From Clostridia bacterium (GTDB lineage Bacteria > Bacillota > Clostridia > UMGS1840), in NCBI GenBank assembly GCA_017936745.1, contig JAGBEY010000014.1:62001-126000 (forward strand): a stretch of DNA of 64,000 nucleotides, read 5' to 3'. A program made the translations under genes and the position numbers. The notes under the pieces were generated by a model that searched no databases, was not told where the DNA came from, and saw nothing but the letters and a program-made list of their open reading frames with translations. This document shows, in pieces, positions 1 to 8,306 of the stretch. The stretch's first letter is position 1; each line of letters begins with the position of its first letter.

Positions 1-679
1 TTCTTGCCAGAGAAATCACTTTCTGCTTGGCACGCTCGGAGGTGTAGGGATAAGAATAAAAATGCACTGCCTCTAATTTTAAGCCTCGTTTTGCCATCAT
101 AAAGCCGGCAACGGGGCTGTCGATCCCCCCCGACAAAAGAAGCACCCCACGGCCCCCCGTTCCAACGGGAAGCCCGCCATGACATTCTTCCTTTTCAAAA
201 TAGATGTATGCACCTTTTTCCCGTACCTCCACCATCACCTGAATGTCGGGATTTTGCACATTTACCGTAACATTTTCGATGTTATCGTGGAGAAATCCCC
301 CCAATTCCCGGCAGATGGCGGGAGAATTTAAGGGAAAGGTTTTATCCGCACGCTTTGCTTCCACCTTAAAAGATTTTCCGTTTAATTTATCCTTTAACAG
401 AGTAAGAGCATCTGCTTTGATGGTGTCCATATCCTTTTCGGTCTGGTACACTACCGAAACACTTTTTAAGCCGAACACATTTTTTGCCTTTTCCAGCATT
501 TCGTAAAAATCGGCATCCTCCTCAGGCTCAATGTAAATGGCAGACTGATGAATGGACACGGATTTTAACAGTCCTTTTAATTGATTTCTGATATTTTTTA
601 ATAGCTGATCCTCAAAATTTCTGCGGTTCAAGCCCTTAAGTGCCAGCTCTCCGCATTTTCCCAATAATAATTTTCGCAT
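1..679 (-). CDS. thiI: tRNA 4-thiouridine synthase ThiI (3' part outside window)
   Basis: ThiI adenylates U8 of tRNA and transfers sulfur to give 4-thiouridine; in many bacteria it also serves thiazole synthesis. About 226 residues are visible: an N-terminal ferredoxin-like segment beginning MRKLLLGKCGELALKG, a THUMP region, then the PP-loop SGGIDSPVAGFMMAKRG followed by HFYSYPYTSERAK, which is diagnostic for ThiI. The C-terminal part, including any rhodanese domain, runs off the left edge. The ATG at 679 lies one base beyond the stop of the upstream membrane-protein gene, so the two are translationally coupled. Identification is firm; completeness cannot be judged. Confidence 0.95.
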   Translation of the reverse strand, partial: MRKLLLGKCGELALKGLNRRNFEDQLLKNIRNQLKGLLKSVSIHQSAIYIEPEEDADFYEMLEKAKNVFGLKSVSVVYQTEKDMDTIKADALTLLKDKLNGKSFKVEAKRADKTFPLNSPAICRELGGFLHDNIENVTVNVQNPDIQVMVEVREKGAYIYFEKEECHGGLPVGTGGRGVLLLSGGIDSPVAGFMMAKRGLKLEAVHFYSYPYTSERAKQKVISLAR

Positions 680-680
680 T

Positions 681-1205
681 TTACTGCTCCTTTTTTGTTT
701 CTTCGGTTTCTACAGGGCGATACAACAATTTATGCACCAGTGCCATCAGATGAAAGCCCTTTACTCCTGCCAGGTATCCCAATGCAGTCACCACGGTAAT
801 GAGGGCAGAAAAACCGCCAGCTGCAATGAAATTTACCACACCGTCGTGATAAATGATGTGTGCAAAATAAAAGGGAGCTTCCCATAACAGCACCAAAAGA
901 TACACAGTGCCATAGGGCAAAACAAGCCACAAAAGAAGCGGCACAATCACGTAGCAAACGGCAATGAGGGCATACGCCAGAGGGAATTTGATGTGTGGCT
1001 TTACCACACTGTAGGACTTCTGATGGCCCCACCCTGCTTTATGGGCATAGCTGTAAATGCCCGATAAATATAAAATCAGAAAAAACATCCCGAAAAATAT
1101 CTGCCATTTTCCGCTCATGGAAGTGACAATGAGGAAGGAAAAAATGGCATACACCAGGTGATTGAACAACAGTGCCAAAAGGGGATGCTGTCTTTTTTCT
1201 ACCAT
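681..1205 (-). CDS. Multipass membrane protein of unknown function
   Basis: A 174-aa protein with about four to five hydrophobic segments, roughly residues 13-30, 33-52, 73-97, 99-117 and 126-148, and a charged C-terminal tail rich in Lys and Glu. I do not recognise the family. It sits between glyQS and thiI on the same strand, ends one base before the thiI start, and begins after a 16-bp hairpin that follows glyQS. A good ribosome binding site (GGAGG) precedes the ATG at 1205. A transport or envelope role is possible but nothing in the sequence specifies it. Confidence 0.75.
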   Translation of the reverse strand: MVEKRQHPLLALLFNHLVYAIFSFLIVTSMSGKWQIFFGMFFLILYLSGIYSYAHKAGWGHQKSYSVVKPHIKFPLAYALIAVCYVIVPLLLWLVLPYGTVYLLVLLWEAPFYFAHIIYHDGVVNFIAAGGFSALITVVTALGYLAGVKGFHLMALVHKLLYRPVETEETKKEQ

Positions 1206-1230
1206 AGGATTACCTCCGCATAAATTGTGT

Positions 1231-1270
1231 AAATGGCAAGTGTTTCAGAAAATGGAAACACTTGCCATTT
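1231..1270 (-). terminator. 16-bp perfect hairpin after glyQS
   Basis: AAATGGCAAGTGTTTC (1231-1246) is exactly complementary to GAAACACTTGCCATTT (1255-1270), with an 8-base loop. It lies 16 bases past the glyQS stop on the minus strand. No strong T run follows on either strand, so it may be a weak or partial terminator, or an mRNA-stability or processing hairpin between glyQS and the membrane-protein/thiI pair. Confidence 0.5.
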
Positions 1271-1285
1271 TGTAATGATGTGAAA

Positions 1286-2659
1286 TTAAAATTCCAGTTT
1301 GGATTCAATATAAGGAATCACTTCGTCAATGGGCAGACGAATCTGTTCCATAGTATCACGGTCACGCAAGGTAACAGAGTTATCTTCTTCGGATTCAAAG
1401 TCGAAGGTGATACAGATAGGAGTGCCGATTTCGTCCTGACGTCTGTACCGTTTTCCGATAGAACCGGCATCATCATATTCGCAGGGGAACTTTTTAATCA
1501 GCTGTTCATACAGCTTGAATGCAGGCTCCGACAGTTTTTTGGATAAGGGCAGAACTGCCGCTTTTACGGGAGCCAGTGCAGGATGGAGTCGGAGAACCAC
1601 ACGGGTGTCTCCCTCGGACACTTCTTCCTCGTCGTAAGCGTCTACCAAGAATGCCAGTGCCACACGGTCTGCACCCAAGGAAGGCTCAATTACATAGGGA
1701 ATATAGCGTTCGTTGGTAACGGGGTCGATATATTCCATTTTTTCACCGCTGTGTTCGCTGTGCTGTTTTAAGTCAAAATCGGTTCTGTCTGCAATGCCCC
1801 AAAGCTCGCCCCAGCCGAAGGGGAATAAAAATTCAAAGTCGGTAGTAGCATTGGAATAGTGAGACAGTTCTTCCTGCTCGTGGTCACGGAGTTTTAAGTT
1901 TTCTTCCTTAATTCCCAATGACAAGAGGAAGTTTTTACAATATTCCTTCCAATACTGGAACCATTCTAAATCGGTGCCGGGCTTACAGAAAAATTCCAGT
2001 TCCATCTGTTCAAATTCACGGGTACGGAACACGAAGTTACCGGGAGTGATTTCGTTACGGAAGGATTTCCCGATCTGACAAACGCCGAAGGGCACTTTTT
2101 TACGGGAGGTTCTCTGCACGGATTTGAAGTTTACGAAAATACCCTGTGCCGTTTCGGGACGCAGGTAAAGCTCGCTCTGTGCATCCTCGGTAACACCCTG
2201 AAAGGTTTTGAACATCAGATTGAATTTTCTGATTTCGGTAAAGTTGGATTTGCCGCAATCGGGGCAAACGATGTTGTTATCTTTAATGTACTGTGCCATC
2301 TGCTCGTTGGACCAGCCTGCCGGCAGAACACCGGTGTCCTCAATGAGCTTGTCTGCACGGTGACGGGTTTTACATTCCTTACAATCCATTAAGGGGTCGG
2401 AAAAACCGCCTACGTGACCGCTTGCCACCCATACCTTGGGATTCATTAAAATTGCTGCATCCAGCCCTACATTGTAGGGATTTTCCTGCACAAATTTTCT
2501 CCACCAGGCACGTTTTACATTGTTTTTAAATTCCACACCCAACGGGCCATAATCCCAGGTGTTGGAAAGGCCGCCGTAAATTTCGGAGCCGGAATATACA
2601 AATCCTCTGCCCTTACAAAGAGCAACAATTTTTTCCATTGTTTTTTCTGTATTTAACAT
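1286..2659 (-). CDS. glyQS: Glycyl-tRNA synthetase, single-chain (alpha2) class II type
   Basis: Charges tRNA-Gly. The 457-aa protein shows the class II catalytic core of eukaryote/archaea-type Gly[16 protein letters not shown] near the N-terminus, the zinc-finger insertion with CKEC and CPDC pairs, motif 2 [20 protein letters not shown], and the C-terminal anticodon-binding domain. An upstream in-frame ATG at 2686 would add nine residues. I prefer the ATG at 2659 because AAGGA lies about ten bases before it and the family starts near this point. The gene lies in a minus-strand run with rsmE and thiI. No T-box is visible upstream. Confidence 0.96.
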   Translation of the reverse strand: MLNTEKTMEKIVALCKGRGFVYSGSEIYGGLSNTWDYGPLGVEFKNNVKRAWWRKFVQENPYNVGLDAAILMNPKVWVASGHVGGFSDPLMDCKECKTRHRADKLIEDTGVLPAGWSNEQMAQYIKDNNIVCPDCGKSNFTEIRKFNLMFKTFQGVTEDAQSELYLRPETAQGIFVNFKSVQRTSRKKVPFGVCQIGKSFRNEITPGNFVFRTREFEQMELEFFCKPGTDLEWFQYWKEYCKNFLLSLGIKEENLKLRDHEQEELSHYSNATTDFEFLFPFGWGELWGIADRTDFDLKQHSEHSGEKMEYIDPVTNERYIPYVIEPSLGADRVALAFLVDAYDEEEVSEGDTRVVLRLHPALAPVKAAVLPLSKKLSEPAFKLYEQLIKKFPCEYDDAGSIGKRYRRQDEIGTPICITFDFESEEDNSVTLRDRDTMEQIRLPIDEVIPYIESKLEF

Positions 2660-2707
2660 ATCTGCTGATTCCTTTCCCTGATGCAATTATTTTTTGTCTT
2701 TGAAAAA

Positions 2708-3235
2708 TTATTTGTTTCCTTTATTCAAAGAAGCCTTATGAGCCTGAGCGGAAATGATGCCGTAGTGAATAAATGCTGCAATGGTGTAAATGCCAACTAA
2801 AATCATCACAACGAGAATTCTGAAAGAAATGGGGCTTCCCAGGAAGAAGTTCAGCTTATTGATTGCTAACACGATGGGCATACCGATGCCGGGAATCAGA
2901 CCGATGATTTCGGTGGGATAAATGAAAAATGCACAGATTGCAGTTGCCACAGATACCCAGAACCAGTTATTGTATTTTTGTGCACGGGCAGCCTGACCCT
3001 GCTGAACAAATTTTTTGGATTTCAGTTTTAAGAACACTGCCAGTACAATAAAGCCAACCAGCAGAATGTAGGTTAACCATCTTGCAGTGGTTACAAAGCC
3101 GGCAGAGCCGCGGAACCAGTTGATTAAGTACAGACAGAGCATTTCTGCACCCAGAGCAGTTGCAAAAATTGCCAGCAGTCTGTTTTCAATTCTTTCTTTT
3201 TCTTGTTTGGTGAGTTTGGTTGCTTGTTTTTTCAT
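2708..3235 (-). CDS. Four-TM membrane protein of unknown function
   Basis: A 175-aa protein with a short Lys/Glu-rich cytoplasmic N-terminus and about four hydrophobic helices, roughly residues 21-40, 52-70, 90-110 and 140-162. A conserved-looking PTEIIGLIPGIGMPIVLAIN stretch sits before the last helix. I do not recognise a named family. It lies between rsmE and glyQS on the same strand and is probably co-transcribed. A ribosome binding site (GGAG) lies just upstream of the ATG at 3235. Function unknown. Confidence 0.75.
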   Translation of the reverse strand: MKKQATKLTKQEKERIENRLLAIFATALGAEMLCLYLINWFRGSAGFVTTARWLTYILLVGFIVLAVFLKLKSKKFVQQGQAARAQKYNNWFWVSVATAICAFFIYPTEIIGLIPGIGMPIVLAINKLNFFLGSPISFRILVVMILVGIYTIAAFIHYGIISAQAHKASLNKGNK

Positions 3236-3280
3236 TTTCTAAAAAAACTCCTTTTATGAAAATATTTTTTAATCGGAAAA

Positions 3281-4003
3281 TCAGTTGCAAAACCGGTAGT
3301 TCAGGTTGGCGAGAGTGTAAAGACCTGCCGTTTCGGTCCGCAAAATGCGGCTGCCCAGTGATACAGCGCAAAAGCCCTGCTCCAGAAGATATGCGGCTTC
3401 CTCCTCGGAAATACCGCCCTCGGGGCCAATCACCACGGCAATGTTTTTTGGGGTATCCACCCTCTCAAGCACTTCTTTTAGGGTGGTTTTCTTCTCGTCC
3501 TCATAGCAGAGGAGCTTTACATCAAACCTGCTCCAGTCCACCTGCTTGGGAGTGACAGGCTCTCCCACCGTGGGAATAACCAGTCTGCCCGACTGCTGTG
3601 CTGCGGATTTTGCAATTTTTTGAAACCGTTGCGTTTTTTTGGGGATATCCTTTCCCTCGATTTTGGCAATGGAACGCTTCATTTTCAAGGGGACAACGGC
3701 GGTGACGCCTGCTTCCACTGCTTTTTCCACGATGAAATCCAGCTTGTCTCCCTTGGGAATCCCCTGATAAAGGGTGACCGAAAAAGGGTTTTCGGCGTGT
3801 GATTCCAATTCTTTTTCGACAATTACTATTATACTGTTTTTTTCGATTTTGTCAATATTACAAAGCAATTCTTTTTCATTTTTTATGAGAATTACAGATT
3901 CTCCTTCCCGAAGTTTCAACACATTTTTGATATGATGAACGGTTTCATCGGTTAAGGTAACGGTATTGCCCTGAATTTCAGCATCGGTAAAAAATCGGTT
4001 CAT
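3281..4003 (-). CDS. rsmE: 16S rRNA (uracil-1498-N3)-methyltransferase RsmE
   Basis: SPOUT-class enzyme that methylates N3 of U1498 in the decoding region of 16S rRNA using S-adenosylmethionine. The 240-aa protein has the N-terminal PUA-like segment (MNRFFTDAEI, then HHIKNVLKLREGE) and the C-terminal knotted domain with VVIGPEGGISEEE and SLGSRILRTETAGL, the family signature. The reading frame is open to 4144, but the ATG at 4003 has GGGAG nine bases upstream and matches the family start. It follows the radical SAM gene by 44 bases. prmA, a frequent partner, is absent here. Confidence 0.95.
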   Translation of the reverse strand: MNRFFTDAEIQGNTVTLTDETVHHIKNVLKLREGESVILIKNEKELLCNIDKIEKNSIIVIVEKELESHAENPFSVTLYQGIPKGDKLDFIVEKAVEAGVTAVVPLKMKRSIAKIEGKDIPKKTQRFQKIAKSAAQQSGRLVIPTVGEPVTPKQVDWSRFDVKLLCYEDEKKTTLKEVLERVDTPKNIAVVIGPEGGISEEEAAYLLEQGFCAVSLGSRILRTETAGLYTLANLNYRFCN

Positions 4004-4047
4004 AAAGTTCTCCCTTCGGGATATGGTATTGTGAATGATTTCATTCT

Positions 4048-5421
4048 TTAAAACATTGGTTTGTGCGGATTCTTTTTTTGAAAATCCATCTGCAATTTTT
4101 CTAAAAATGCTTCGGGATTTTTTAGTCCTTGCTCCAGATACCACTCATAAAACAGGCGGAACAAGGCAGGATGTGACAACGGAGGTCGGTGCTTCAACAG
4201 ATTGCCCAGAGAAAGAAAGGTATCATAATACGACAGGGGGTTTTTCTCCCACAAAAAGGAGAGTGCAGTGGGGAAAAAGCCTTTATTGGAAAAGGTGTCC
4301 AGCCCATCCTCTGCCACTTTTAATTCCATCATATCCTCCACTGAGAGCCAGTTGGTACAAATGACCTGATAGGGAGGATGGGGGGAATAGACCAGCCCGT
4401 ATTCCTTTGTCTTTTCCTTGATTTCGGTGCCGTTTAGCACCTTTAAAAAGCCAAGCTGAAGCAGATGGGGCGAAAGGGCATAAACACGGTTGAACCCCTC
4501 CACAAAGCTATGCTTATCCTCATAGGGAAGCCCTGCAATTAAATCCAGATGGAGGTGAATATTTCCCATGGAAAGAATTTCTTTCAAATTGGCAAAGGCT
4601 TTCTCTGTGTTATTTTGCCGATGGATGGCGGTGAGGGTGGTTTCGTTTAAGGACTGAAGCCCCGCTTCAAACTGAATCCGCCCGCGGGGAGCAGTTTTTA
4701 AGAGGGTAAAATCTTTTTTTGAAAACAGCTCGGGCTTGATTTCAAAGTGAAAGCCGGTATCTCTCCCCTCTTCAATCACAAAATTCCAGATTTCATACGC
4801 ATCGGGATTCACATTAAAGGTGCGGTCAATGAATTTCACCTTTTTCACGCCGGCTCGGATGAACACCGAAAGCTCCTCCTTCACCTGCTCGAAAGGCTTG
4901 AACCTAAGATTCTTCTCCAGAGAGGAAATGCAATAACTACAACGGTATGGACACCCTCTGGAGGATTCGTAATAGACGGTTTTGCCTACGGAAGGTAAGG
5001 TTTCATAAGAAAAGGGAAGATTGGGAAACTCGCCGTCGGGTTCTTTCCCCGTAAGGTAGCGGTACACTGCCCCCTCTCCCTCCCCGGCTATGACAAAATC
5101 GGCTTCGGGGTATTGGGAGTCCTTATCCTCGTGATAGCCGGCTTCGGGGCCCCCGTAAAAGATGCGGAGTCGGGGACGTGCCAGCTTCAAATCCTGTGCC
5201 AGACGGCGGACTGCGGAAATGTTCCATAAGTAGGTAGAAAACCCGATGATATCGGGCTGTTTGGACAAAATATCATAAAAAACTTTTTCATAAGGGTCAT
5301 TCACCGAATATTCCGCCACCTCGTGTGCTACCCCTTTTTTTGTCAAATAGGCACTGATGGAATACACCGCCAGTGCCGTGTGTGTATATTTGGCATTGAT
5401 ACCCACTAAAAGAATCTTCAT
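4048..5421 (-). CDS. B12-binding-domain radical SAM protein (DUF4080 type)
   Basis: The 457-aa protein starts with a cobalamin-binding-like Rossmann domain (MKILLVGINAKYTHTALAVY) and continues into a radical SAM core with the [4Fe-4S] motif CPYRCSYC near residue 158. The C-terminus resembles the DUF4080 region often found at the end of such proteins. The classical DxHxxG cobalamin motif is not obvious, so cobalamin binding is uncertain. Substrate unknown; relatives have been implicated in methylation or other radical chemistry. It sits 11 bases after the M42-like gene and 44 before rsmE in one probable operon. Confidence 0.85.
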   Translation of the reverse strand: MKILLVGINAKYTHTALAVYSISAYLTKKGVAHEVAEYSVNDPYEKVFYDILSKQPDIIGFSTYLWNISAVRRLAQDLKLARPRLRIFYGGPEAGYHEDKDSQYPEADFVIAGEGEGAVYRYLTGKEPDGEFPNLPFSYETLPSVGKTVYYESSRGCPYRCSYCISSLEKNLRFKPFEQVKEELSVFIRAGVKKVKFIDRTFNVNPDAYEIWNFVIEEGRDTGFHFEIKPELFSKKDFTLLKTAPRGRIQFEAGLQSLNETTLTAIHRQNNTEKAFANLKEILSMGNIHLHLDLIAGLPYEDKHSFVEGFNRVYALSPHLLQLGFLKVLNGTEIKEKTKEYGLVYSPHPPYQVICTNWLSVEDMMELKVAEDGLDTFSNKGFFPTALSFLWEKNPLSYYDTFLSLGNLLKHRPPLSHPALFRLFYEWYLEQGLKNPEAFLEKLQMDFQKKNPHKPMF

Positions 5422-5432
5422 AACAAGCTCCG

Positions 5433-6245
5433 TTAATTAAGAGTTTCCAAGAAATCAAACAAGGCTTTTACCGTTTCTTTTTTGATTTTCCATTGTCCTG
5501 CAGGAAGCTCCTCACAGTTGAGGACGATGCCTGCGGTATTGTGACAGCCTGATGCTCCGAAATAAGCATTTGCCAAAGAAATTTCTTTCTCCGAAATAAA
5601 GGAGGGAAGTGCGGCAAGCGCCATAGGAGAAACATAGTCTCCTTCTTTTTTGAGGAAGCAGACGGGATGGGGCAAGTTCTTTTGACAGGTGACAAAATAC
5701 GCCTCATCACAAAGGAAATTTTTCCCCAGTGCATACGCACCTTTTTTGGTTTCCCGTATAAAAGCAATGGAAACACGGGTGTTTTTGGTTTTTAAAAATT
5801 CGGTAAAAATATGCTTCCAGAACCAGCAAAGCTCATTGGTAAGGTAAGAGTCTCCCACTGTTTCCAAAAAGGGTTTTAAATATATTACATCTCCGGGTTT
5901 TACCACACGGAGGGTTTTTGCTTCACTTTCCGTAAAAAAATCTACGGTGTTTTCTTTGGCATCAAAAATGCCCTGCTTCCCGTTTGGGGAAAGTACCCGT
6001 TGCCCCGAGCAAGCCTCTGCCACGGGAAATAATGGGGACACCTTAACCTTGCCGTTTTCCATAATTTCAGACACTAAAAACGCATTTTCCGAAGCTCCGA
6101 ACCCGACCACAACGGATTTGGTTCCGTTGCGTTTGGCAATGAGGTTGGAAAACCCGTCAAAACAGGTGTCGTCTGTATAAATCAAAAGTTCTTTACTCAG
6201 CTGGGAAAGATAGTCCTTTTCCATGCCGTAAACGGGATTTTTCAT
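5433..6245 (-). CDS. M42-aminopeptidase-like protein lacking the metal ligands
   Basis: The 270-aa protein follows the outline of M42 (FrvX/glutamyl aminopeptidase) enzymes. DGFSNLIAKRNG matches the usual DxxGNLIA segment, GASENAFLVSEI takes the place of AHMDEVGF-V-I, SGQRVLSPNGKQGIF matches the G-RV...GVI step, and VVKPGDVIYL matches V-VGD-V. The zinc ligands are not present: the HMDE motif has become GASE, and no DNR, QEEVG or GGGTDA equivalents are visible. It is also shorter than the usual 340-360 residues. It may be a non-catalytic paralogue. It lies between murC and the radical SAM gene with gaps of 15 and 11 bases. The assignment is my own reading and is tentative. Confidence 0.55.
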   Translation of the reverse strand: MKNPVYGMEKDYLSQLSKELLIYTDDTCFDGFSNLIAKRNGTKSVVVGFGASENAFLVSEIMENGKVKVSPLFPVAEACSGQRVLSPNGKQGIFDAKENTVDFFTESEAKTLRVVKPGDVIYLKPFLETVGDSYLTNELCWFWKHIFTEFLKTKNTRVSIAFIRETKKGAYALGKNFLCDEAYFVTCQKNLPHPVCFLKKEGDYVSPMALAALPSFISEKEISLANAYFGASGCHNTAGIVLNCEELPAGQWKIKKETVKALFDFLETLN

Positions 6246-6260
6246 ATTCCTGATGTCTCC

Positions 6261-7613
6261 TTATTCTTCTGCTTTGAGCAGATTTTCTCCCACTTTATAA
6301 ATATCCCCTGCTCCAACGGTAACAAAAATGTCGCCGTCTTTCAGTTCTGCCTGAAGCTGTTCCACCGCTTCCTGGAAAGAGGGGGAATACACCGCACCGG
6401 GGATTTTTTCCACCAAATCACGGGTGTGAATCAGCCCGGTGTCCGGTTCTCTTGCAGGATAAATATCAGCAAGAAACAACACATCGGCTTTTTTCAGCAC
6501 CTCAATAAATTCGTCCTTTAACGTATAGGTTCTGGTGAAGGTATGAGGCTGAAACAGCATCACCAGCCGTTTGGGCTGTTTTTGGCGGATGGAAGAAATT
6601 GTGGTTTCGATTTCGGTGGGATGATGGGCATAATCGTCATAGACGGGGACACCCTTTGAATCCCCTTTATATTCCATTCTCCTTTTTGTACCCAAAAATT
6701 CAGACAATCCCTCTAAAACGGGAGCTAAATCCAGCCCCAGCTCACGGCAGAGTGCCAGCACGGCAAGAGAATTGGAAACGTTGTGCTTTCCTGCCACCTT
6801 GAGAACCACGTGGGCAATTTTTTCATCGTGGAAATACGCGTCATACTCGGTTTTGTCAAAAGAAAGCTGAATGTTATTGGCAAGATAGTCGCCGTGGTTG
6901 ATTCCATACAGCACTGCCTTACAGCCGCGGAAGGTCAGCTTTCTGACATTTTCATCATCCCCGTTTGCCACAATCAGCCGCTCGGTTTTGTCGGCAAATT
7001 TTTGAAATGCAGAGCGGATATGGTCGATATCACGATAATAATCCAGATGGTCTGCTTCGATATTTAAAATGATGGATGCAGAGGGGAAAAATTCTAAAAA
7101 GCTTTCCACATATTCACAGGCTTCGCAAACAAAGTAGTCGTTCTTTCCAAGAAGCAGATTGCCATTCATCTGAGGAAATTCACCGCCAACGGTTACGGTA
7201 GGCTCTTTGCCGGCTTTCATCAGGGCAAGGGCGGTCATTGCCGTGGTGGTGGTTTTGCCGTGGGTGCCGGAAATGTTGATACGCTCTTTATACTCCTTCA
7301 TAACAATGCCCAGAAGTGTGCTCCGTTCCATTACGGGAATGGAAAGCTCCATGGCTCTTACCACCTCGGGGGAATCCATCGGAACTGCGGCAGTCCGCAC
7401 CAGAAGCCCGATATCCTCGGTGATATTTTCCGCAACCTGCCCGATACACACGGGGATTCCGCCCGCAATGAGGCGGTCAGTTACCACAGAGGAGACACGG
7501 TCCGACCCGCATACCTCGTAACCGTTTCCCTTCAAAATGATAGCAAGGGCATTCATACTGACTCCGCCAATGCCAGAAAAAAACACTTTCCGATTGTTTA
7601 AATTTCCCAACAT
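6261..7613 (-). CDS. murC: UDP-N-acetylmuramate--L-alanine ligase MurC
   Basis: Adds L-alanine to UDP-MurNAc with ATP, the first step of the peptidoglycan stem peptide, in the cytoplasm. The 450-aa protein has the N-terminal nucleotide motif FSGIGGVSMNALA, the Mur-ligase P-loop SGTHGKTTTTAM near residue 115, the EACEY segment, NIEADHLDYYRD, and DDYAHHPTEI in the C-terminal part. Length is normal. It is first in a probable operon with the M42-like, radical SAM and rsmE genes, and a good minus-strand promoter lies 70 bases upstream of its ATG. Confidence 0.97.
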   Translation of the reverse strand: MLGNLNNRKVFFSGIGGVSMNALAIILKGNGYEVCGSDRVSSVVTDRLIAGGIPVCIGQVAENITEDIGLLVRTAAVPMDSPEVVRAMELSIPVMERSTLLGIVMKEYKERINISGTHGKTTTTAMTALALMKAGKEPTVTVGGEFPQMNGNLLLGKNDYFVCEACEYVESFLEFFPSASIILNIEADHLDYYRDIDHIRSAFQKFADKTERLIVANGDDENVRKLTFRGCKAVLYGINHGDYLANNIQLSFDKTEYDAYFHDEKIAHVVLKVAGKHNVSNSLAVLALCRELGLDLAPVLEGLSEFLGTKRRMEYKGDSKGVPVYDDYAHHPTEIETTISSIRQKQPKRLVMLFQPHTFTRTYTLKDEFIEVLKKADVLFLADIYPAREPDTGLIHTRDLVEKIPGAVYSPSFQEAVEQLQAELKDGDIFVTVGAGDIYKVGENLLKAEE

Positions 7614-7682
7614 GCTTTCCTCCGCCTTTCCTCATTATGTAATCATATTGATGTTTTTTATTATTGTTCGGGGTATCTTTAT

Positions 7683-7711
7683 ATTATACACAAGTTTGTT
7701 TCCTTTTGCAA
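7683..7711 (-). promoter_or_regulatory. Promoter of the murC operon, inside an inverted repeat
   Basis: Read on the minus strand, TTGCAA (7711-7706) and TATAAT (7688-7683) are separated by 17 bases. This is a near-consensus vegetative promoter about 70 bases upstream of murC. An inverted repeat TTGTTTCC...GGAAACAA is centred on the -35 box and could be an operator. The rest of 7614-7947, upstream of the DUF378 gene, shows no gene. Confidence 0.7.
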
Positions 7712-7947
7712 GGGGAAACAAGCTGTTTTTTTGAAAATTATGGAAATATTTTAAAAGCATCATCCGTGCAAATCTGTAAAGAAAAGAAAACCACCGAAAA
7801 ATACAACATCTTTCCCGGCAAGTGCAGCATCATTTTTTAAAAAAATGTATAAAATCAAACAGTCTGCCGTAAAATAGTGTTGAAATAAACATAAAAATAA
7901 AGCTGCAAACCGTAGCTTGTTTCCATGAGACAGGAGGTTATATCATT

Positions 7948-8160
7948 ATGATGCTCGCAGACACCATTTCTTTAATTCTTGTAATTGTAGGTGCACTTAA
8001 CTGGGGCGCAATCGGCTTATTCGGCGTGGATGTGGTTTCGTCCATTTTCGGTGCAGGTTCTCTGATTACCAGAATTATCTTTTCTTTAGTAGGTATTGCC
8101 GGCTTATGGGCAATTACCATTTTATTCAAAGAAAAAATTCCTGCAGACCACAGAGACTAA
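7948..8160 (+). CDS. DUF378 family small membrane protein
   Basis: A 70-aa protein with two hydrophobic helices. The segment IVGALNWGAIGLFGVDVVSSIFG is typical of the DUF378 (YuzA-like) family, whose function is unknown. AGGAGG stands about ten bases before the ATG at 7948, with a second ATG directly after. It is the only plus-strand gene in the first 11 kb, divergent from murC, and is followed at once by a strong terminator, so it is monocistronic. Confidence 0.88.
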   Translation: MMLADTISLILVIVGALNWGAIGLFGVDVVSSIFGAGSLITRIIFSLVGIAGLWAITILFKEKIPADHRD

Positions 8161-8161
8161 C

Positions 8162-8202
8162 AAAAAAGCTCCTTCCAAATTACATCGGAAGGAGCTTTTT
8201 TA
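8162..8202 (+). terminator. Intrinsic terminator of the DUF378 gene
   Basis: AAAAAGCTCCTTCC (8163-8176) pairs with GGAAGGAGCTTTTT (8187-8200) around a 10-base loop. The arm ends in a T run, immediately after the stop codon. The A-rich left arm means it may also work for transcription arriving from rdgB. Confidence 0.9.
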
Positions 8203-8306
8203 ATGGAAAATTGAGAATGGAACGTGCAGCTTCCCCTGAACCTTTCCACTTTCCATTTTCCGTTTTCAACTTTCCATTTTCCACTTTCAACTTTCCATTC
8301 TCAACG
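8203..8306. repeat. Imperfect 21-bp tandem repeat with inverted end, running into rdgB
   Basis: The stretch holds repeated TTTCCATTTTCC and TTTCAAC units with a period near 21 bases (8246-8304). It also has an inverted copy at its left end: TTGAGAATGGAA (8211-8222) is the exact reverse complement of TTCCATTCTCAA (8293-8304). The right end overlaps the last codons of rdgB. It resembles a small palindromic repeat element rather than a terminator. Confidence 0.7.
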
